From JACTUA01 sp964551875 (lineage in GTDB: Archaea; Halobacteriota; Methanomicrobia; Methanomicrobiales; JACTUA01): DNA of 10,144 nt. Shown piece by piece: positions 6,561 to 10,144 of the stretch. Under the pieces are notes generated by a model, which worked only from the letters and a program-made list of their open reading frames with translations, was not told the DNA's origin and searched no databases. Positions within the stretch are counted from its first letter, which is position 1, and the number at the start of each line of letters is the position of its first letter. The stretch lies in the NCBI GenBank assembly GCA_964551875.1, contig CAZKEV010000060.1, positions 1 through 10,144 of the forward strand, in the 5' to 3' direction. A program made the position numbers and the translations under genes.

Positions 6561-6572
6561 AATATATAAATT
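6561..6572. promoter_or_regulatory. TATA element in the divergent queD / rps12 region, readable both ways
   Basis: AATATATAAATT on the plus strand contains TATATAAA (6563-6570), which reads as a perfect TTTATATA on the minus strand. Rightward it would start the rps12 operon near 6590 with a leader of about 57 bases. Leftward it would start near 6540 and give queD a leader of about 55 bases, as an alternative to the box at 6510-6515. This is the only strong TATA candidate ahead of rps12. Confidence 0.65.
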
Positions 6573-6603
6573 CTCCCCGCGCAAAAATTTAGACCTCAAT
6601 TGA

Positions 6604-6621
6604 TCAGGATCCGAATCCTGA
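6604..6621 (+). promoter_or_regulatory. 7-bp perfect hairpin in the rps12 operon leader
   Basis: TCAGGAT (6604-6610), loop CCGA, ATCCTGA (6615-6621): seven perfect pairs with a 4-base loop, 25 bases before the rps12 ATG and downstream of the predicted transcription start. No T-run follows, so it is not a terminator. Role unknown; a site for feedback by a ribosomal protein is one possibility. Confidence 0.4.
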
Positions 6622-6629
6622 AGAAACGA

Positions 6630-6647
6630 ATGTACGGGGACATCTGA
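6630..6647 (+). other. five-codon leader frame overlapping the rps12 start (possible)
   Basis: ATG TAC GGG GAC ATC TGA, whose TGA shares bases with the rps12 ATG (TGATG). It contains the GGGGA that would serve as the rps12 ribosome binding site. No good binding site precedes its own ATG. It may be chance. Confidence 0.2.
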
Positions 6648-7075
6648 TGGGACTGGGTAAATTCGCAGCAAGAAAACTCGCGCGTGACTCGAGAAAGTTC
6701 CGGTGGAGCGACAAGCGCTATGCGCGCCGGCTCCTCCACCTCGACGAGAAGGCCGATCCCCTGGAGGGGTCTCCCCAGGCGCGGGGGATCGTGCTCGAGA
6801 AGATCGGGATCGAGGCCAAGCAGCCCAACTCCGCCATCCGGAAGGCGGTGCGGGTGCAGCTGATCAAGAACGGGCGGCAGGTCACCGCCTTTTGCACGGG
6901 CGACGGCGCCATCAACTACATCGACGAGCACGATGAGGTGGAGATAGAGGGGATCGGCGGAAGGCTGGGGCGTTCCATGGGGGACATCCCGGGCGTCCGC
7001 TATGTGGTGACCAAGGTGAACAACGTCTCCCTCCGCGAGCTCGTTATCGGCAGGAAGGAGAAGCCGCGCAGGTGA
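6647..7075 (+). CDS. rps12: small ribosomal subunit protein S12 (uS12)
   Basis: 142 residues, normal for archaeal S12. It sits at the decoding centre of the 30S subunit near helix 44 and helps check codon-anticodon pairing. The conserved decoding loop is KQPNSA at 58-63 (in the run GIVLEKIGIEAKQPNSAIRK), and the second loop is GDIPGVRYVV at 112-121. The C-terminus is the basic KEKPRR expected for archaea. The ATG at 6647 follows GGGGA by six bases and overlaps the TGA of a five-codon leader frame as TGATG. It is the first gene of the rps12-rps7-fusA operon. The usual archaeal upstream partners of this cluster (rpoA subunits, rpl30, nusA) are absent: the neighbour is divergent queD. Confidence 0.97.
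   Translation: MGLGKFAARKLARDSRKFRWSDKRYARRLLHLDEKADPLEGSPQARGIVLEKIGIEAKQPNSAIRKAVRVQLIKNGRQVTAFCTGDGAINYIDEHDEVEIEGIGGRLGRSMGDIPGVRYVVTKVNNVSLRELVIGRKEKPRR
7070..7075 (+). promoter_or_regulatory. ribosome binding site deciding the rps7 start
   Basis: AGGTGA, made from the last bases of rps12, five bases before the ATG at 7081. It favours that ATG over the in-frame GTG at 7072, which lies inside this element. Confidence 0.65.
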
Positions 7076-7080
7076 GGTCC

Positions 7081-7911
7081 ATGGCAGACGAGAAGGATGC
7101 CCCGGTGGAGCAGGCGGTAAAGGCGGCCCCGAAGGAGAAGGAGCCGAAGCGCGAGCAGGCTGCGAAGCCGCCGAAGAAGGAGAGGGCCCCCAAGAAGGAG
7201 GAGGGGGCAAAGCCCGCGGCGAAGGAGCCGAAGGAGCAGAAGAGGGAGAAGGAGGACGCGGCGCGGGCCATCCTCCAGAAGGCAAAAGAGAGGGAGCCCG
7301 GTGTCGAGGCGGTGCCCGGGGCCCCGGAGAAGGAGAAGGAAGCGAAGGAGCCCCGGCTCCTCTTCAACCGCTGGGACCTGAACGAGGTGGAGGTGACCGA
7401 CCCGGGCCTCAAGCGCTACATCAACCTCCATTCCATGATCGTCCCCCACTCGAGCGGCAAGTTCACCAAGCAGCAGTTCGCGAAGGGCGAGATGCTCATC
7501 GTGGAACGGCTCATCAACCGGCTCATGCAGACCGAGATGAACACGGGACAGAAGCACCGTGCCATCCGGATCACGAAGGATGCCTTTGAGATCATCCACA
7601 AGAAGACCAAGAAGAACCCGGTCCAGGTCCTCGTGGATGCCATCTCCCAGGCGGGCCCCCGCGAGGAGACGGTCCGGCTCAAGTACGGGGGGATCAATGT
7701 CCCCAAGTCCGTGGACACCGCGCCCCTTCGGCGGGTGAACTCGGCCCTCATGTTCATTTCCGGCGGGGTCCTAGCGGCTTCCCACAAGAACAAGAAGGAT
7801 GTCTCCGACTGCCTGGCCGACGAGCTCATCGGGGCCGCCCGGGGCGACTCGAAGTGCTATTCCGTGACCAAGAGGGAGGAACGCGAGCGGATCGCGAAGG
7901 CCTCCCGATAA
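7081..7911 (+). CDS. rps7: small ribosomal subunit protein S7 (uS7) with a long charged N-terminal extension
   Basis: 276 residues from the ATG at 7081. The S7 core covers about residues 93-276 (from LLFNRWDLNEVEV onward) and is normal for archaea, roughly 185 residues. Conserved parts include KRYINLHSMIVPHSSGKF, LIVERLINRLMQTEMNTGQKHRA, and KKNPVQVLVDAISQAGPREE, the rRNA-binding and helical segments of the family. S7 nucleates assembly of the 30S head and lines the exit site. In front of the core lie about 92 residues almost wholly of Lys, Glu, Ala and Pro with irregular KEKEPKRE/PKKERAPKKE-like repeats, without hydrophobic segments and predicted disordered. This is longer than the archaeal S7 proteins I recall (about 190-220 residues). 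An in-frame GTG at 7072 would add three residues and is less likely. The gene follows rps12 by 5 bases. Confidence 0.95.
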   Translation: MADEKDAPVEQAVKAAPKEKEPKREQAAKPPKKERAPKKEEGAKPAAKEPKEQKREKEDAARAILQKAKEREPGVEAVPGAPEKEKEAKEPRLLFNRWDLNEVEVTDPGLKRYINLHSMIVPHSSGKFTKQQFAKGEMLIVERLINRLMQTEMNTGQKHRAIRITKDAFEIIHKKTKKNPVQVLVDAISQAGPREETVRLKYGGINVPKSVDTAPLRRVNSALMFISGGVLAASHKNKKDVSDCLADELIGAARGDSKCYSVTKREERERIAKASR

Positions 7912-7916
7912 GGAAC

Positions 7917-7927
7917 TATCTTTTTTT
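7917..7927 (+). terminator. T-rich tract between rps7 and fusA (possible partial terminator)
   Basis: The 27-base gap after the rps7 TAA contains TATCTTTTTTT, with seven consecutive T at 7921-7927. Archaeal RNA polymerase can terminate on a short T-run without a hairpin, so partial termination here could separate the ribosomal protein message from EF-2. No hairpin is visible. It may also be just a spacer. Confidence 0.35.
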
Positions 7928-7928
7928 C

Positions 7929-7934
7929 AGGTGA
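7929..7934 (+). promoter_or_regulatory. ribosome binding site of fusA
   Basis: AGGTGA, four bases before the EF-2 ATG at 7939, directly after the T-run. Confidence 0.65.
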
Positions 7935-7938
7935 GATC

Positions 7939-10140
7939 ATGACTCGAGCAGCAAAGATTGTGGAACGGGTTACCACCCTGATGGACAAGCCCGAGCGCAT
8001 CCGGAACATCGGGATCGTTGCCCACATCGATCATGGGAAGACCACCCTCTCCGACAGCCTTCTCGCGGGTGCTGGGATGATCAGCGAGGAGCTTGCAGGA
8101 AAGCAGCTCTTCATGGACTCGGACGAGATGGAGCAGGCGCGGGGGATCACCATCGATGCCTCCAACGTATCCATGGTCCACGAGTTCGAAGGCCAGGAGT
8201 ACCTGATCAACATGATCGATACCCCCGGCCACGTGGACTTCGGTGGTGACGTGACCCGGGCCATGAGGGCGGTGGACGGCGCCGTCGTCCTCGTGGACGC
8301 GGTCGAGGGGCCCATGCCCCAGACCGAGACGGTGCTCCGTCAGGCGTTGAAAGAGCAGGTGCGCCCAATCCTCTTCATCAACAAGGTGGACAGGCTCGTG
8401 AACGAGCTCAAGGTGGACGAGACCGAGATGCAGATACGCCTGGGGAAGGTCATCGACAAGATCAACAAGCTCATCCGCGGCATGAACGAGGAGTTGTACC
8501 AGAAGGGCTGGAAGATCGACGCAGCGAACGGCTCCGTGGCCTTCGGGTCAGCCCTCTACAAGTGGGCGGTCTCGGTCCCCTTCATGAAGAAGTCCAATGT
8601 CTCCTTCAAGGACGTGTACAACAAGTGCCGGGACAATGACCAGAAGTGGCTCGCCAAGCAGAGCCCCCTCTGCTCCGTGATCCTCGACATGGTAGTGCAC
8701 CACCTCCCGAATCCCCTCGACGCCCAGAAGCGGCGGATCAACGTTATCTGGCACGGAGACAAGACAACGACCGAGGGGAAGGCCATGCTCGGCTGCGACC
8801 CGAACGGGCCGGTCAGCCTCATGGTGACCGACATCTCATTCGACCCCCACGCCGGCGAGGTGGCGACGGGGAGGCTCTTCTCCGGCAAGGTTCAGCGGGG
8901 CATGGAGCTCTTTGTCATGGGCACGGCCAAGAAGGGCAACCGGCTCCAGTCAGTGGGGATCTTCATGGGGCCCGAACGGAACGAGGTGGAGGGGGGGATA
9001 CCGGCGGGTAACATCATTGCCGTGACCGGCCTCCGGGATGCCATGGTGGGCTCCACGGTGACAAACCTGATGGATATGACCCCGTTTGAGTCCCTCAAGC
9101 ACTACAGCGAGCCCGTCATGACGGTCGCGGTGGAGGCCAAGAACATGAAGGACCTCCCCAAGCTCGTGGATGTGCTCCGGCAGGTTGCCAAGGAGGACCC
9201 GACGGTGAAGGTCTCCATCAACGAGGAGACGGGGGAGCACCTCATCAGCGGCATGGGGGAACTCCACCTGGAGATCATCACCCACCGGATCAAGCGGGAC
9301 AAGGGGGTGGAGATTGTCACCTCCGAGCCTATCGTGGTCTACCGGGAAACCGTGACGGGAACGGTGAGCTCTGTGGAAGGGAAGTCCCCCAACCGGCACA
9401 ACCGCTTCTACCTGGACCTCTCACCCCTCGAGCCAGCGGTGGTGGCCGCGATCCGGAACGGCGAGGTCTCCATGAACATGATGGAGGTGGAGCGGCGGGC
9501 CGTCCTCCAGAAGGCAGGGTTCGAGAAGGACGAGGCCAAGAAGATCAAGGACATCGAAGGCACGAACGTCTTCATCGACATGACGAAGGGGGTCCAGTAC
9601 TTAAACGAGACCATGGAGCTGATCCTCGAGGCCTTCCACGAGGCGGTCGCAGGCGGGCCCCTCGCTGACGAGCCGGTCATGAACCTCAAGGTGAAGCTCG
9701 TTGACGTGAAGCTCCACGAGGATGCCATCCACCGGGGCCCGGCGCAGGTGATCCCGGCGGTGCGGGCTGCTGTGAAGGCAGGGATGCTCATAGCGGGCGA
9801 CATGCTCATGGAGCCCTACCAGAAGATCCAGATCAACGTCCCCCAGGCGCAGATGGGGGCGGCGACCTCCCAGATCCAGGGGAGGCGGGGACAGGTCTTT
9901 GACATGCAGCACGAGGGTGACCAGTTCGTGGTGGTCGGGAGGGCACCGGTCGCCGAGCTCTTCGGCTTTGCCGGTGACCTCCGGTCTGCCACCGAGGGGC
10001 GCGCCATGTGGTCCACGGAGTTCGCGGGTTTCGACGTGGTCCCCGCAAACATCCTGAAGGACGTGGTCATGGCCATAAGGAAGCGGAAGGGGCTCAAGCT
10101 CGAGATGCCCCGGCCCACGGACTACATCGACCGGGTGTAG
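7939..10140 (+). CDS. fusA: translation elongation factor 2 (aEF-2)
   Basis: 733 residues, complete and of normal archaeal length. EF-2 is the GTPase that moves tRNAs and mRNA through the ribosome after each peptide bond. GTPase motifs: G1 AHIDHGKTT at 28-36, G2 RGITI at 68-72, G3 DTPGH at 94-98, G4 NKVD at 148-151, and a G5-like GSAL at 203-206. Domain II begins near 290, domain III near 390 (SINEETGEHLISGMGELHLE at 426-445), domain IV near 470 and domain V near 620. The domain IV tip KLHEDAIHRGPAQ places the diphthamide-forming His at 598, so the cell should have the Dph pathway. ATG at 7939 has AGGTGA four bases before it; stop is TAG. It is third in the rps12-rps7-fusA operon, where tef1 and rps10 often follow, but only four bases remain in the window. 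Confidence 0.98.
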   Translation: MTRAAKIVERVTTLMDKPERIRNIGIVAHIDHGKTTLSDSLLAGAGMISEELAGKQLFMDSDEMEQARGITIDASNVSMVHEFEGQEYLINMIDTPGHVDFGGDVTRAMRAVDGAVVLVDAVEGPMPQTETVLRQALKEQVRPILFINKVDRLVNELKVDETEMQIRLGKVIDKINKLIRGMNEELYQKGWKIDAANGSVAFGSALYKWAVSVPFMKKSNVSFKDVYNKCRDNDQKWLAKQSPLCSVILDMVVHHLPNPLDAQKRRINVIWHGDKTTTEGKAMLGCDPNGPVSLMVTDISFDPHAGEVATGRLFSGKVQRGMELFVMGTAKKGNRLQSVGIFMGPERNEVEGGIPAGNIIAVTGLRDAMVGSTVTNLMDMTPFESLKHYSEPVMTVAVEAKNMKDLPKLVDVLRQVAKEDPTVKVSINEETGEHLISGMGELHLEIITHRIKRDKGVEIVTSEPIVVYRETVTGTVSSVEGKSPNRHNRFYLDLSPLEPAVVAAIRNGEVSMNMMEVERRAVLQKAGFEKDEAKKIKDIEGTNVFIDMTKGVQYLNETMELILEAFHEAVAGGPLADEPVMNLKVKLVDVKLHEDAIHRGPAQVIPAVRAAVKAGMLIAGDMLMEPYQKIQINVPQAQMGAATSQIQGRRGQVFDMQHEGDQFVVVGRAPVAELFGFAGDLRSATEGRAMWSTEFAGFDVVPANILKDVVMAIRKRKGLKLEMPRPTDYIDRV

Positions 10141-10144
10141 GCCA

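Noticed and set aside
6485..6562. Upstream extension of queD by 26 residues to an ATG at 6562
   Set aside because: QueD proteins normally start just before the first beta strand, the extension is unlike the family, and a TATA-like box lies within it.
6596..7599. Two long minus-strand frames (229 and 199 codons) antisense to rps12 and rps7
   Set aside because: They are Pro/Ser- and Leu/Arg-rich complements of the ribosomal protein genes, notably of the Lys/Glu repeats, without motifs or a promoter.
1..10144. CRISPR arrays, insertion sequences, tRNA or rRNA genes, attachment sites
   Set aside because: Reading through gave no spaced direct repeats, transposase-like proteins, inverted terminal repeats or tRNA cloverleaf signals. 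Gaps between genes are short and accounted for.

Overview
The window is archaeal and most likely from a methanogenic euryarchaeon. It carries archaeal-type aRF1, S12, S7 and EF-2 with a diphthamide motif, an archaeal wyosine enzyme (Taw1), and the first 36 codons of what reads as O-phosphoseryl-tRNA synthetase (SepRS), an enzyme found mainly in methanogens. The high-GC, GAG/CTC-rich coding and the protein flavour suggest Methanomicrobiales (a Methanoculleus/Methanofollis/Methanoregula-like lineage). That placement is an inference from recall, not a search result.

Layout. Positions 1-6484 are all minus strand and 6647-10140 all plus strand, with a 162-base divergent promoter region between them. 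Reading leftward from that region, unit A is queD, queE, a Nudix hydrolase and a secreted lipoprotein alpha/beta hydrolase (6484 to 4059). Queue members overlap or lie 4-42 bases apart. After a 126-base promoter gap, unit B is prf1 (aRF1), argS, taw1 and sepS (3932 to beyond position 1), joined by a 1-base gap, a 20-base overlap and a 4-base ATGA overlap. On the plus strand, unit C is the str-type operon rps12, rps7 and fusA (EF-2).

Common theme. Almost everything serves translation: termination (aRF1), tRNA charging (ArgRS, SepRS), tRNA modification (Taw1 for the wyosine base of tRNA-Phe; QueD/QueE for the preQ0 precursor of archaeosine), ribosomal proteins and translocation. The Nudix enzyme and the lipoprotein hydrolase are the outliers, attached to the tail of the que unit.

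Points of interest. No new multi-gene system is evident; the genes are known families. The less expected signals are regulatory or structural. The aRF1 leader holds a perfect 9-bp hairpin embedded in two tiny UGA-terminated reading frames chained onto the aRF1 GTG start. The str operon leader has a 7-bp perfect hairpin and a mini-ORF overlapping the S12 start. S7 carries a Lys/Glu/Ala/Pro-rich N-terminal extension of about 90 residues. A T7 tract lies between rps7 and fusA. The divergent region has one TATA element usable in both directions and a second one positioned for a nearly leaderless queD message.
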